Part shown: piece after piece, positions 28,678 to 37,256 of the stretch | How the letters are laid out: each line of letters opens with the position of its first letter | Numbering within the stretch: position 1 is the stretch's first letter | Assembly (NCBI GenBank): GCA_022824865.1 | Contig: JAJDZD010000022.1 | Location: 162,115-226,114 of the forward strand | Length of the DNA stretch: 64,000 nucleotides | Direction: 5' to 3' | Source of the DNA: Chloroflexota bacterium | GTDB taxonomy: Bacteria; Chloroflexota; UBA11872 | Notes under the pieces: generated by a model | What the model saw: only the letters and a program-made list of their open reading frames with translations | Database searches by the model: none | What the model was told of the DNA's origin: nothing | Position numbers and translations under genes: made by a program

Positions 28678-29133
28678 ATGACGTTTGCAATCCGACGTTG
28701 GCGGCCGCAGGCTCGCCGCCAGGCGATCGCCCCCAGGTTCTTTGACGACGAGTGGTTCGCCCGCCCGTTGCGGCTCGCGTTTCACGACGCTCCCGGCTGG
28801 CTGCCGCCCGTCGACGTTGAGGAGACCGACGACGTCGTCGTGGTCCGCGCCTCGGTGCCCGGCTTCCGGCCCGACGAGATCCAGATCACGACCGCCGACG
28901 GAGACCTGATCATCCAGGGCGCCCACGAGGACGAGGCGAAGACCGAGCCGGCTGAGGACAGCCGCTACCACGTCCGCGAGCGACGGGCAGGCCGCTTCCA
29001 CCGCCGCGTTCCCCTGCCGGTGCGCACCACGACCGCCGGCGCGGGCGCTCGCTACGAGAACGGCGTTCTGACCGTGCGCGTCCCCAAGGCCGAGGAGGCC
29101 AGGGCCGCCACCATCGCCATCGAGTCCGCCTAG
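28678..29133 (+). CDS. Small heat-shock protein, Hsp20/alpha-crystallin family
   Basis: This 151-aa holdase chaperone has an alpha-crystallin domain. The domain covers about residues 45-150: PPVDVEETDDVVVVRASVPG begins it, followed by FRPDEIQITTADGDLIIQG, the ERRAGRFHRRVPLP strand, and ARYENGVLTVRVPK at the end, close to the GVLTITxPK signature. The N-terminal arm is Arg/Trp-rich. The ATG at 28678 has GGAGG (28666-28670) seven bases upstream, which beats the in-frame ATG at 28651. It has its own strong promoter. Confidence 0.93.
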   Translation: MTFAIRRWRPQARRQAIAPRFFDDEWFARPLRLAFHDAPGWLPPVDVEETDDVVVVRASVPGFRPDEIQITTADGDLIIQGAHEDEAKTEPAEDSRYHVRERRAGRFHRRVPLPVRTTTAGAGARYENGVLTVRVPKAEEARAATIAIESA

Positions 29134-29146
29134 GACTCGGCGACCG

Positions 29147-29178
29147 GGCGGGCGGGCCGCGCCTGCGGCTCGCCCGCC
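29147..29178 (+). terminator. GC-rich hairpin after hsp20
   Basis: A compound stem forms from GGCGGGC (29151-29157) and GCCCGCC (29172-29178), with an inner stem GCCGC / GCGGC. It lies between the hsp20 stop and the next start. It lacks a T-tract, so its role as a terminator is uncertain. Confidence 0.4.
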
Positions 29179-29199
29179 ATCGCCCACCCAGGTATGTCC

Positions 29200-29436
29200 A
29201 TGAGCGAAACGCAGATCGACGGGTTGGCCGATAGCGCGCACGACGCGTCCGCTCGCGACTTGCAGGTGGCTATCCAGGATGTGCTCCGAGCGTTGCCCAG
29301 CGGCGAGAGCCCGGGCCAGTGCCAGGACTGCGGCGGCCAGATCGAGCCGCTTCGCCTCGATCTCTTGCCGGGCACCACGCAGTGCGCCGCCTGCGCCCGC
29401 CGCCACGCGCGGATTCCGACGCCCAGCCTTAACTAA
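29200..29436 (+). CDS. DksA/TraR-type C4 zinc-finger small protein
   Basis: This 78-residue protein has an N-terminal helix (SARDLQVAIQDVLRAL) and a C-terminal zinc finger with four cysteines: CQDCGG (41, 44) and CAAC (62, 65), with IEPLRLDLLPG between. This is the DksA/TraR spacing and includes the family's R-L-x(3)-P segment. It lacks the long coiled-coil of DksA, so action in the RNA polymerase secondary channel is not assured. AGG seven bases before the ATG at 29200 favours it over the ATG at 29194. It may be co-transcribed with hsp20. Confidence 0.75.
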   Translation: MSETQIDGLADSAHDASARDLQVAIQDVLRALPSGESPGQCQDCGGQIEPLRLDLLPGTTQCAACARRHARIPTPSLN

Positions 29437-29462
29437 CCCGGGGCGCTCCCACCCTTCCCAAC

Positions 29463-29492
29463 GCCTCGCCGGCTCCCCCCGGCGAGGCATTT
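29463..29492 (+). terminator. Strong hairpin after the zinc-finger gene
   Basis: GCCTCGCCGG (29463-29472) and CCGGCGAGGC (29479-29488) form a perfect ten-base stem with a six-base loop, followed by ATTT. It sits 27 bases after the stop codon and probably ends the hsp20 / zinc-finger transcript, although the T-run is short. Confidence 0.6.
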
Positions 29493-29544
29493 CCCACGTA
29501 GCAAGCGGTACGCTATCGCTTCCCGCCGTTCATCGACCGGACCC

Positions 29545-30768
29545 GTGCGCTCCGAATCCGCCGCAACCAGCCTGCGCTGCGTCGACTGCCAGCAGTCCCA
29601 CGCGCTCGAATACACCCTGAACTGCCAGGCCTGCGGCGGGCTGCTGGAAATCCAATACGACCTGGAACGGCTGACCGAAGAGCCCCTGGTCCAGCCGCAG
29701 CGAACCGGCGTCTGGCGCTACGCCGCCTGGATGCCCGTGCACAACGCCGCCGACTTCGTCACCCTGGGCGAGCAGCCGTCGCCGCTGTTCCCGATCCCGC
29801 GCCTCGGTGCCGAACTGGGCCTTCGCCGACTTTGGATCAAGTTCGACGGCTCCAACCCCACGGGAACCGTCAAGGACCGCTCCAGCCAGACAGCCGTGTC
29901 TTGCGCCCGCCAGTACGGATTCGACGCCATCGGCGTCGTCTCCACCGGCAACGCCGCCTCCTCAATCGCCACCTACGCCGCTCGCGCCGGTCTGCGCGGC
30001 CTGGTCTGCTGCTACACGCAGAGCACGGCCGCCAAGATGGCCCACATTGCCGGCGTCGCCAGCGACGTCATCTGGTACGACGGCGTCTACGACGACATGA
30101 TCCGGCACTTCGACGCCGCCGTTGATCGCCGTTGGTTTTTCGACGGCGGCGCCTCCCGAAACCCCTTCAAGCAGGAAGGCAAGAAATCGATCGCCCTGGA
30201 GACCTACGAGCAACTCGGCCGCGCGCCCGACCTGATGGTGTACCCGGTTGGAATGGGCGAAACGCTGCTGGCCGGGCAGCGCGCCTGGGCAGCCCTGGCA
30301 GCCACGGGTCGCATCGAGACACCCCCGCGGCCGGTCTCCGCTCAGTCCACCGAGGCCAACACCATCGCCGAAGCCTGGCGGACCGGCGACGAACTAGGGT
30401 CGAAGACGATCGGCTACACCGTGGCCGAAGGCACCGCCGTCGGCGACATGGGCGCCAAGGGACGACTCACCCTCCGCCGCATTCGGGAGCAGGACGGGCT
30501 GGCCGGGGACGTCTCCGACGAGGAAACCCTCGACATGCAACGCCGGCTTGCGCAGGTCGAAGGCCTCTGGATCGGACCAACCGGCGCCGTTCCCCTCGCC
30601 GTCACCGCCCGCCTGGCCCGCGAAGGCCAGATCGACCCCGACGACGAAATCGTGTGCATTTCCTCCGAAACCGGCCTCAAGGGCGACTGGCCCCCGCTCC
30701 AGGTGCGGGGTGAGGAGCCTAGCTTGGACTTGATTCGCCAGGCGCTCGGCCGCCCACCAATCGAATAG
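29545..30768 (+). CDS. thrC: Threonine synthase
   Basis: This PLP-dependent fold-type II lyase converts O-phosphohomoserine to threonine. The 407-aa protein begins with a zinc ribbon-like segment (Cys12, Cys15, Cys27, Cys30), as in the archaeal/Chloroflexota type. The PLP lysine is Lys110 in SNPTGTVKDRSS. VSTGNAASSIATYAARAG forms the phosphate/PLP loop and VYPVGMGETLLAG the glycine-rich loop. It starts at GTG. Because cimA supplies a threonine-independent isoleucine route here, threonine synthase would serve mainly threonine itself. Confidence 0.85.
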   Translation: MRSESAATSLRCVDCQQSHALEYTLNCQACGGLLEIQYDLERLTEEPLVQPQRTGVWRYAAWMPVHNAADFVTLGEQPSPLFPIPRLGAELGLRRLWIKFDGSNPTGTVKDRSSQTAVSCARQYGFDAIGVVSTGNAASSIATYAARAGLRGLVCCYTQSTAAKMAHIAGVASDVIWYDGVYDDMIRHFDAAVDRRWFFDGGASRNPFKQEGKKSIALETYEQLGRAPDLMVYPVGMGETLLAGQRAWAALAATGRIETPPRPVSAQSTEANTIAEAWRTGDELGSKTIGYTVAEGTAVGDMGAKGRLTLRRIREQDGLAGDVSDEETLDMQRRLAQVEGLWIGPTGAVPLAVTARLAREGQIDPDDEIVCISSETGLKGDWPPLQVRGEEPSLDLIRQALGRPPIE

Positions 30769-30828
30769 CCCACCGGACCTGCCCAGCTTGCGACAATGCG
30801 CCAAGCGTGAGTGACACGGAGACTGATC

Positions 30829-31155
30829 GTGCCAATCGTTTCGAATGCTGACCGACCCTTCGCCGAAATGATGCCCGGCGTTCGCCGACGAACCCTGATT
30901 TGGGGCGAGACGATGCTGGTCGCCGAGATTCACCTCGAAGAAGGCGGCGTGGTGCCCTTGCACGACCACGTCTACGAACAGATCGGCTACTGCATCGAAG
31001 GAACCTTCGACCTCAAGATCGGCGATGTCGTGCATTCCATTGAACCGGGGAATTGCTGGTGTGTTCCATCCGGCGTGCCGCACGAGGCCACCGCCACCAG
31101 CCGCTGCTTCCTGATTGAGGCCTGGAGCCCGGCCCGGGACGATTACAAGGACTGA
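30829..31155 (+). CDS. Cupin-domain protein
   Basis: This single-domain cupin of 108 aa has both metal motifs: PLHDHVYEQIGYCIEGTFDL (GX5HXHX3-4EX6G type) and GNCWCVPSGVPHEA. It could be a sugar isomerase/epimerase or a small-molecule dioxygenase; the substrate is unknown. The frame is open from 30811, but the GTG at 30829 has GGAG seven bases upstream. The stop codon overlaps the probable CTG start of the following membrane protein. Confidence 0.8.
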   Translation: MPIVSNADRPFAEMMPGVRRRTLIWGETMLVAEIHLEEGGVVPLHDHVYEQIGYCIEGTFDLKIGDVVHSIEPGNCWCVPSGVPHEATATSRCFLIEAWSPARDDYKD

Positions 31156-32495
31156 ACACCAGCTTCGACACCTCCAGGGTCGACGCTTCGGCGTCGGCCC
31201 CGCGCATCGTCCAAACGATCCTGCGGGACAACGGACGGCTGGCGCCCTTCCTGCTATTGGGCAGCGCCGCCACCTCGACATTTCAGCTCATCATGGCCCG
31301 CGGGCTGGAGCCGCGCGCCTATGCCGAGGCCTTTGCGGTGCTCGGCGCGCTGTCGCTGCTGGTCACCCCGGCACAGGTCGTTCAGACGCTGGTGGCGCGC
31401 CAAGCCGCTGAACTGGTCGCCCTGGGCCGTCTGAACGAACTGCGGACCCTGACTCGAACAATCGTCCGCTGGACCGGCCTTGTTTCCCTGATTCTCATGC
31501 TGGGAATCGTGGCGGCGTCGCCCCTCATTCAGTCCGCGCTGCAGTTGACCTCGCCGTGGCCGGTCGTGGTTGCCGGCGTTGCAGCCGGCGCCCTGACCTT
31601 CGAACCGGTGGCGCGCGGTATCACGCAGGGCGCGCGTGAATTCGTCGGCCTCGGCTTCGCCCTGGCCGCGCACGGCTTCGGACGCCTCATCGTCGGCGCG
31701 GCAACCGTGCTGGCCGGCGGCGGGGCCACTGGCGCCCTGCTGGCCAGTCCGGCGTCCGCGTTGGGCGGCATTATCTTCGGCTGGCTGAGTGCTCGACGCG
31801 TCTTGAACCGACCGGACGCGCCGTCTGAAACGGAAGCGGCGCCGCTGGGAATCTCGGATCACGTACGCGTGGCGCTGATTCTCTTCGCGCTCGCCGGCCT
31901 GCTGCACCTGGATGTACTGGCCGTCAAAGCCTTCTTCAGCCCGGATGAAGCCGCCGCCTACGCGGCCCTGGCACTCATCGGACGCATCGTCTTCTGGAGC
32001 GGCATGATGGTAGGGGTGGTGCTCTTGCCCTTCGTCGTCTGGCGGGCTGCCGTCGGCGCGGGTGTCATCCGCGCCTACCTGGCGAGCCTGGCACTGATGG
32101 CCGCGGTTTCCGGCGCCTGTGCGCTCATCATCCTGGCCTGGCCCGAAAGCGTATACGGCCTGGTCTTCGGCGACCGCTACTCACCCTACGCCGAACTGCT
32201 TCCCCTCTATGTGGCGGCCGCCGCGCTTCTGGCCATCGCCGTGGTCACCGCCAGTTTGCACATTGGCGCCGGTCACCTGCGCGTCTGGATTGGCCTGGTC
32301 GTTCTATTGGCCGCGACGGTCGCCGGCTACGCGTTCGCTCACGACTCGCCGCGCACCGTCCTCACCGTGCTTCTGATCGGGACGGCCGTCGCGGCCATCT
32401 ACCTGGTTGCGGAGGCGATCGCGCTAGCCCATCACAGGCGCACCGAAGGAGCCCGGGCCGAACGTCAGGGCGCGGACGTGCCCTCGCGTCCATAG
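31152..32495 (+). CDS. Polysaccharide flippase-like membrane protein (MVF/Wzx group)
   Basis: This integral membrane protein has about 12 hydrophobic segments, of the kind that exports lipid-linked saccharides. The repeat-like MARGLEPRAYAEAFAVLGAL near the N-terminus and the VFGDRYSPYAELLPLYVAAA segment near the C-terminus match this superfamily. The first standard start codon, TTG at 31257, would cut into the first membrane helix. The frame is open upstream with coding-like sequence to CTG at 31152, which overlaps the cupin stop (CTGA), so I place the start there with caution. It lies next to the GDP-sugar gene cluster, which supports a role in glycan export. Confidence 0.7.
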   Translation: MNTSFDTSRVDASASAPRIVQTILRDNGRLAPFLLLGSAATSTFQLIMARGLEPRAYAEAFAVLGALSLLVTPAQVVQTLVARQAAELVALGRLNELRTLTRTIVRWTGLVSLILMLGIVAASPLIQSALQLTSPWPVVVAGVAAGALTFEPVARGITQGAREFVGLGFALAAHGFGRLIVGAATVLAGGGATGALLASPASALGGIIFGWLSARRVLNRPDAPSETEAAPLGISDHVRVALILFALAGLLHLDVLAVKAFFSPDEAAAYAALALIGRIVFWSGMMVGVVLLPFVVWRAAVGAGVIRAYLASLALMAAVSGACALIILAWPESVYGLVFGDRYSPYAELLPLYVAAAALLAIAVVTASLHIGAGHLRVWIGLVVLLAATVAGYAFAHDSPRTVLTVLLIGTAVAAIYLVAEAIALAHHRRTEGARAERQGADVPSRP

Positions 32496-32839
32496 TCGTC
32501 CACCAAGCGCACGACATCGTCGGGGTGTGGGGTCGAGACTTCCAGAACACGTACGTCGCCGTGCGGCGCCTCGTAGCGGTGCACCTTGCCGGTGTACACG
32601 CGGAAGCTGGCGCCCGCATCCAGGTCGCGCGTGTCCAGCGCCTCGGCTGAGTCGCCGATCACCAGTCGCAACCGTCCGTCGAGCACATAAATCGTCTCGT
32701 CCTTCGCCTCGTGGTACTGGAGGCTCAGCCGCGCGCCGGCGCTGATCTCAATGATCTTGCCGATGTACAGCTCCGTAGAGGCGTAGATCACCTCGCGACC
32801 CCACGGCTTCGCCACGATGGTGACGTCCTGGTCGCTCAT
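32465..32839 (-). CDS. Mannose-6-phosphate isomerase-like cupin
   Basis: This 124-aa cupin resembles the C-terminal type II phosphomannose isomerase domain of ManC/AlgA: KPWGREVIYASTELYIGKII, then RLSLQYHEAKDETIYVLDGR with the HxxxxxE ligands, and VHRYEAPHGDVRVLEVSTP. It may interconvert fructose- and mannose-6-phosphate, feeding the phosphomannomutase encoded just upstream. Its ATG overlaps the phosphomannomutase stop (ATGA). The last 31 bases overlap the opposite-strand flippase gene. Confidence 0.8.
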   Translation of the reverse strand: MSDQDVTIVAKPWGREVIYASTELYIGKIIEISAGARLSLQYHEAKDETIYVLDGRLRLVIGDSAEALDTRDLDAGASFRVYTGKVHRYEAPHGDVRVLEVSTPHPDDVVRLVDDYGREGTSAP

Positions 32840-34290
32840 GTGGACGGGACCTCCACCCCCGCGGCATTCGCGCCGATCTCCAGCAGAGCGGCCACACGCT
32901 CGGTCGAAGTGGTTTCCGTGTAGACCCGCAGCAGCGGCTCGGTGCCAGAGAACCTGATCAGGAGCCAGCTCTCGTCGTCCAGGTAGTACTTGAAGCCATC
33001 CATCTCGTTGCGGCGTAACACGCGCGACCCATCGATGGCGTCCGGCATCCAGGCCTGCACCCGCGCCTCGATCTCGGCCCGGTCCTCTGCCGGAAACTCC
33101 AGGTCGTATCTCGCGTAGTGGTACTCGCGCCCCAGCCGCTCGAACAGCAGCGCCACCAATTCCGCCGGCGTCTTGCCCTCACGCGCCATCAGGTCCAGGA
33201 AATACAGCCCGGCCACCACGCCGTCGCGCTCGGGCATATGCGGCTGGAATACGTACCCGCCGCTCTCCTCGCCGCCCATCACCGCGTTCAGGTCCCGCAT
33301 GGCCGGCGCCACGAACTTCATGCCCACGCCGACCTCTTCCACGTGCACGTCGTACTGCTGACCGAGCCGTTCCAGCATCGAGGAAGTCGTCAGCGTCTTC
33401 ACCAGCGGCTGCCGCAGCCCCCCGTGTTCCAGGAAGTAGTACGCCAGCAGCCCGATCGTGCGTAGTTGGTCAACGAATTCGCCGTGCTCGTCCACGACCC
33501 CCAGCCGGTCCCCGTCGCCGTCCGTCACGATGCCGACGGCGGCTGAAGAGTTTCGAACCACTGCCGCGGCCTCATCCGTCTGCGGCGGGATCGGCTCCGG
33601 GCGCGCCAGGCCTGGAAACCGCGGGTTCCACTCGCTGTGAATCTCCGTCACGTCAAGCCGCCCGCCCTCGAGAATCCGGGGCAGCCATCCGGCCGCCGAG
33701 CCGTACATCGCGTCCACCACTACCCGCATCTCACGGGCGCGTAGCGCTTCCAAGTCCACCAGGTTGGCCACGTGGTTGAGGTAAGCCGCATCCGGACTGA
33801 ACGGGCGCAGCAGTCCGGCCCGATCGGCCGTGGCCGAATCCAGGAATCCGACCGCGTCGCCGTCGACGGCCGACACAGCGTCCTCGATTAGCGCCAGCGC
33901 ATCCGGATCCACAGCCGCGCCGGTGGCCGTGCGAACCTTGAATCCGTTGTCCGCCGGCGGGTTGTGGCTGGCCGTAATCATCACCGCGCCGGCCGCCCGC
34001 AGGTCCGCGGTACTGAACGCCGCCACCGGTGTCGGACACGGAGTGTCCACGAGGTGCACGGGAATGCTGTTGCCGGCCAGCACCGACGCAACGTGCGCCG
34101 CGAAGCGCTCCGAACCGAAACGGCGGTCGTACCCGACCACGATCCCGTTCTCCCAGCGCCAATTGCGCCGCACGAAGGTTGCAAAGCCCTGGGCAACGCG
34201 GCCGACGTTGCGGAACGTGTAGTCGCCGCCGATGACGGCGCGCCAGCCGTCCGTCCCAAATCTGATAGGTGTTTCGGCCAGGGGCGCCAT
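32836..34290 (-). CDS. Phosphomannomutase/phosphoglucomutase
   Basis: This is a complete alpha-D-phosphohexomutase of 484 aa. The N-terminal RFGTDGWRAVIGGDYTF is typical. The phosphoserine is Ser108 in VMITASHNPPADNG, the metal loop is TDGDGDRLG (Asp257, 259, 261), the sugar loop is GGEESGGY, and a C-terminal RFSGTEPLLRVYTE phosphate-binding loop is intact. It should make mannose-1-phosphate (or glucose-1-phosphate). The open frame runs upstream to 34479, but the ATG at 34290 gives the usual start and lies one base after the stop of the reductase gene. It is part of the GDP-sugar operon. Confidence 0.92.
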   Translation of the reverse strand: MAPLAETPIRFGTDGWRAVIGGDYTFRNVGRVAQGFATFVRRNWRWENGIVVGYDRRFGSERFAAHVASVLAGNSIPVHLVDTPCPTPVAAFSTADLRAAGAVMITASHNPPADNGFKVRTATGAAVDPDALALIEDAVSAVDGDAVGFLDSATADRAGLLRPFSPDAAYLNHVANLVDLEALRAREMRVVVDAMYGSAAGWLPRILEGGRLDVTEIHSEWNPRFPGLARPEPIPPQTDEAAAVVRNSSAAVGIVTDGDGDRLGVVDEHGEFVDQLRTIGLLAYYFLEHGGLRQPLVKTLTTSSMLERLGQQYDVHVEEVGVGMKFVAPAMRDLNAVMGGEESGGYVFQPHMPERDGVVAGLYFLDLMAREGKTPAELVALLFERLGREYHYARYDLEFPAEDRAEIEARVQAWMPDAIDGSRVLRRNEMDGFKYYLDDESWLLIRFSGTEPLLRVYTETTSTERVAALLEIGANAAGVEVPST

Positions 34291-34291
34291 C

Positions 34292-35233
34292 CTAGGCTTC
34301 CGCCCTGGACGCCGCCCGGCGGGCCTCGATAAGTGCGTCTCGCAATGAGTCCTCCATGGTGATGCGCGGCTGCCAGCCGGTGTCCTCACGAAGTCGAGTT
34401 GCGTCACCGGCCACGACGGCGCCTTGTCGTCCGGGCGGAAGCTTCCGCTCTTCGTTGATTTCGGCGGCCACGCCGCCAATCTGAATCAGTCGCTCCACGA
34501 TCTGGCGCAGCGGCCACGCGCGTCCGGTCGCGACGTTGTATGCCGCACCACCGCGGCCGTGATCAGCGGCCGAAACGATGGCGTGGGCCACATCGCGCAC
34601 GTCCACATAGTCCCGCGCCCCGGCCAGGCTGAAGGTCGGTACCACCGGCTCGGCCCGTCCATCTAGCATCGCCGCCACGTAGTGCACCTGGCGGCCCGGA
34701 AAATACTCGGCCGAACGACCCGGCCCCACACTCCCGAACAAGCGCAACCTCACCACGTCCAAACCATCCGACAGATGGTATTGCAGCGCCTGCAGGTCCG
34801 CCGCCGCCTTGGTCGTCGCGTATACGGACGCCGGCCGCAGTGGCGCGTCCTCGCTGAGCAACTCGCCGGTCTCGATCCGCCCGTAAATCTCGGCGCTGCT
34901 CATCGCCACCAGCCGCGCGCCTGGCGTGTGGCGCAGCATGGCCTGGATCAATCGCAACTGACCCAGCACGTTGATGTCATAGGCGCGCTGAGGGTTTGCC
35001 TGGGCCTCGCCGGGATTGGCGACCGCCGCCAGGTTCACCACAACCGACGGCCGGATGCGCGCCACCACCTCCTCAATCTGGCCGGCGTCCTGCAGATCCA
35101 TCGCCTCAAGTCCTGCGGCGGCATCGCCTCGATAAGACGCCCCGACGACGTCGCGGCCGGCGTCACGGAACGCCTCGACCGTGCGCGTCCCAATAAACCC
35201 CGCCGCCCCGGTGACAAGGACCGCGCCTGACAC
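34292..35233 (-). CDS. NAD-dependent sugar epimerase/reductase, GDP-6-deoxy-D-mannose reductase-like
   Basis: This 313-aa extended short-chain dehydrogenase has the NAD motif VLVTGAAGFIG (5-15), the serine of MSSAEIYG, and the catalytic YATTK (Tyr-x3-Lys). The pattern RDYVDVRDVAHAIV with AAYNVATGRAW is typical of RMD, the enzyme that reduces GDP-4-keto-6-deoxymannose to GDP-D-rhamnose. The adjacent Gmd would supply that substrate. The start is GTG. An epimerase on another NDP-sugar remains possible. Confidence 0.78.
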   Translation of the reverse strand: MSGAVLVTGAAGFIGTRTVEAFRDAGRDVVGASYRGDAAAGLEAMDLQDAGQIEEVVARIRPSVVVNLAAVANPGEAQANPQRAYDINVLGQLRLIQAMLRHTPGARLVAMSSAEIYGRIETGELLSEDAPLRPASVYATTKAAADLQALQYHLSDGLDVVRLRLFGSVGPGRSAEYFPGRQVHYVAAMLDGRAEPVVPTFSLAGARDYVDVRDVAHAIVSAADHGRGGAAYNVATGRAWPLRQIVERLIQIGGVAAEINEERKLPPGRQGAVVAGDATRLREDTGWQPRITMEDSLRDALIEARRAASRAEA

Positions 35234-35247
35234 CAGTCTTGCCAGGC

Positions 35248-36249
35248 TCAGCCCGCGCTGCGCCCGGCCGCTATCTCGGCGTGCGCAATTTCATCCGCGA
35301 CCATCTCAACGTCCGCGTCCACCATGATGCGGACCAATTCCTCGAATGTGACCGACGGTTCCCACCCCAGGTTCTCGCGGATGGCCGTGGGATCCCCGAT
35401 CAGCCGATGCACCTCCGCCGGCCGTAACAGGTCCTCGCTGACGCTGATGTGGTCCTCGGCGTCAAGCCCCAGGTGGCCGAACGCCAGGTTGGCAAACTCG
35501 TTGCCCGAGTGCGTTTCACCCGTCGCCAGCACATAGTCGCGGGGCTCGTCTTGTTGCAGCATCAACCACATCCCGCGCACGAAGTCCGGCGCATACCCCC
35601 AGTCGCGCCGCGTCGACAGGTCGCCGAATGGCACCTCGTCAACCACGCCGTGGTGCACACGCGCCGCCGAATAGCTCAGCTTGCGGGTTACGAACTCCAG
35701 TCCACGCCGGGGAGACTCGTGGTTGAAGCAGATACCCGAGCAGGCGAACATTCGATAGCTTTCGCGGTAGTTGATGGTGATCCAGTGCGAGTACAGCTTG
35801 GCAACCCCGTAGGGACTGCGCGGATAGAACGGCGTGGACTCGCTCTGCGGCCACTCCTGCACCTGGCCGAACATCTCGCTGCTTGAGGCCTGGTAGAACT
35901 TGATCGTGGGGTCCACCGCGCGGATGGCTTCCAGCACCCGGGTTGCGCCCAGCGCCGTCACCTCGCCCGTCAGCACCGGCTGTTTCCACGACGCGGGTAC
36001 GAACGATTGGGCCGCCAGGTTGTACACCTCGTCCGGCCGGTGCCGCTGCATGATCTCGATCAGCGAGTACTGATCGTGCAAGTCGCCCGGCTCAAGCACC
36101 AGGTCGTCTTGCAAGTGCTGGATGCGTCCGTTGTTCTCGGTACTGGTGCGGCGGACGACGCCGACGACCTTGTAGCCCTTCTCCAGCAGAAACTCCGCCA
36201 GATATGAGCCGTCCTGACCCGTAATGCCCGTAATCAACGCGCAGGGCAT
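35248..36249 (-). CDS. gmd: GDP-mannose 4,6-dehydratase
   Basis: This enzyme converts GDP-D-mannose to GDP-4-keto-6-deoxy-D-mannose. The 333-aa protein shows ALITGITGQDGSYLAEFL, the NADP-arginine segment VVRRTST, NLAAQSFVPASWKQP, FYQASSSEMFG, the catalytic SPYGVAK (Tyr-x3-Lys), and the diagnostic CFNHESPRRG and RDWGYAPDFVRGMWLMLQ. The frame runs to 36315, but the ATG at 36249 gives the standard N-terminus and has AGGGG seven bases upstream. It is the first gene of the GDP-sugar operon. Confidence 0.95.
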   Translation of the reverse strand: MPCALITGITGQDGSYLAEFLLEKGYKVVGVVRRTSTENNGRIQHLQDDLVLEPGDLHDQYSLIEIMQRHRPDEVYNLAAQSFVPASWKQPVLTGEVTALGATRVLEAIRAVDPTIKFYQASSSEMFGQVQEWPQSESTPFYPRSPYGVAKLYSHWITINYRESYRMFACSGICFNHESPRRGLEFVTRKLSYSAARVHHGVVDEVPFGDLSTRRDWGYAPDFVRGMWLMLQQDEPRDYVLATGETHSGNEFANLAFGHLGLDAEDHISVSEDLLRPAEVHRLIGDPTAIRENLGWEPSVTFEELVRIMVDADVEMVADEIAHAEIAAGRSAG

Positions 36250-36357
36250 GCACAACCCCTGTTCATGGAAACCCGCTCGCAGTGTACGCGCGGCGCTTGT
36301 ACAACAGCCGCGCAATGCTCATCGTGACGCCCGGAGCCTGCTCATGCGATCCGATTC

Positions 36358-37137
36358 GTGACTTCGCAAGGCGCATCCATCGTCCCGCTGGCGGACATCG
36401 CCGGGCCGGGCGACATCGTGGCCATCGTGGGTGCGGGCGGCAAGACCACCACCATGTTTGCCCTGGCCAACGCGCTCGCTGAGCGCGGCCTGCGGGTGGT
36501 GACGACGAAGTCCACCAACATCCACCGACCCTCGCTTGCCCGCTCGCCCCGGCTGCTGATCTCACCGCCCGACCGTTGGCAGACCGACCTGCCGCCGGCG
36601 TTGGATGCGCATCCCGTCATCACCGTCGTAACCGCCGCTCCCACCCCGCGCCGCTACAACGGCATCCCGCCCGATCTGGCCCCCGACCTGCTGCGTGCCT
36701 CCGGCGCGGACGTCCTGATCGTGGAAGCCGACGGCGCCCGCCGCCGCCTGATCAAAGCGCCGGCAAGTCACGAACCCGCCATGCCTCCCGGCGCAACCGT
36801 CGTCATTCCCGTCGCCTGCCTCGCTGCCGTGGGCCGCCCCCTCGCTGAACGCCACGTCCACCGCCCTCAGCTCGTTGCTGAGATCCTGGGCATCGCCCTC
36901 GACACACCACTCACCACCGACCACGTCCTCACCCTGCTCCTCGACCCACGCGCCGGTCGCAAGTCCCAGCCCCCCGCCGCCCGCCTCTGGCCTGTCCTGA
37001 CCGCTACGGACAAAATAGAAACCGAGCAACTCAAGGCCCTTCGCGCCTCGCTCAGGGCCCATCCCGATGTCACCGGCTGGGTTGGGGCCGATGCCGATTG
37101 GACCTACGCCGCCCACCGCCCGGACGCCGCACCATGA
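36358..37137 (+). CDS. YqeC-like molybdenum/selenium hydroxylase maturation protein
   Basis: This 259-aa P-loop protein has GAGGKTT near residue 26 and VEADGARRRLIKAPASHEPA near residue 122, the pair of motifs that define the YqeC family. YqeC genes usually travel with XdhC, MocA and molybdenum hydroxylases that contain a selenium-dependent cofactor; none are here. Its role is therefore inferred only from the family. It starts at GTG, divergent from gmd, and its stop region is followed by the M20 peptidase gene. Confidence 0.8.
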   Translation: MTSQGASIVPLADIAGPGDIVAIVGAGGKTTTMFALANALAERGLRVVTTKSTNIHRPSLARSPRLLISPPDRWQTDLPPALDAHPVITVVTAAPTPRRYNGIPPDLAPDLLRASGADVLIVEADGARRRLIKAPASHEPAMPPGATVVIPVACLAAVGRPLAERHVHRPQLVAEILGIALDTPLTTDHVLTLLLDPRAGRKSQPPAARLWPVLTATDKIETEQLKALRASLRAHPDVTGWVGADADWTYAAHRPDAAP

Positions 37138-37256
37138 GCTTGAACAGCGGCACGGGCTTACCGAAGAGTGAAGGCAGACGCTTCGCCGGTTCCGCACACG
37201 CCGGCCTAAGTGCGCCACAATGCGCCCAGCTCGCGTACCCGGAGACCAACTCGCAG

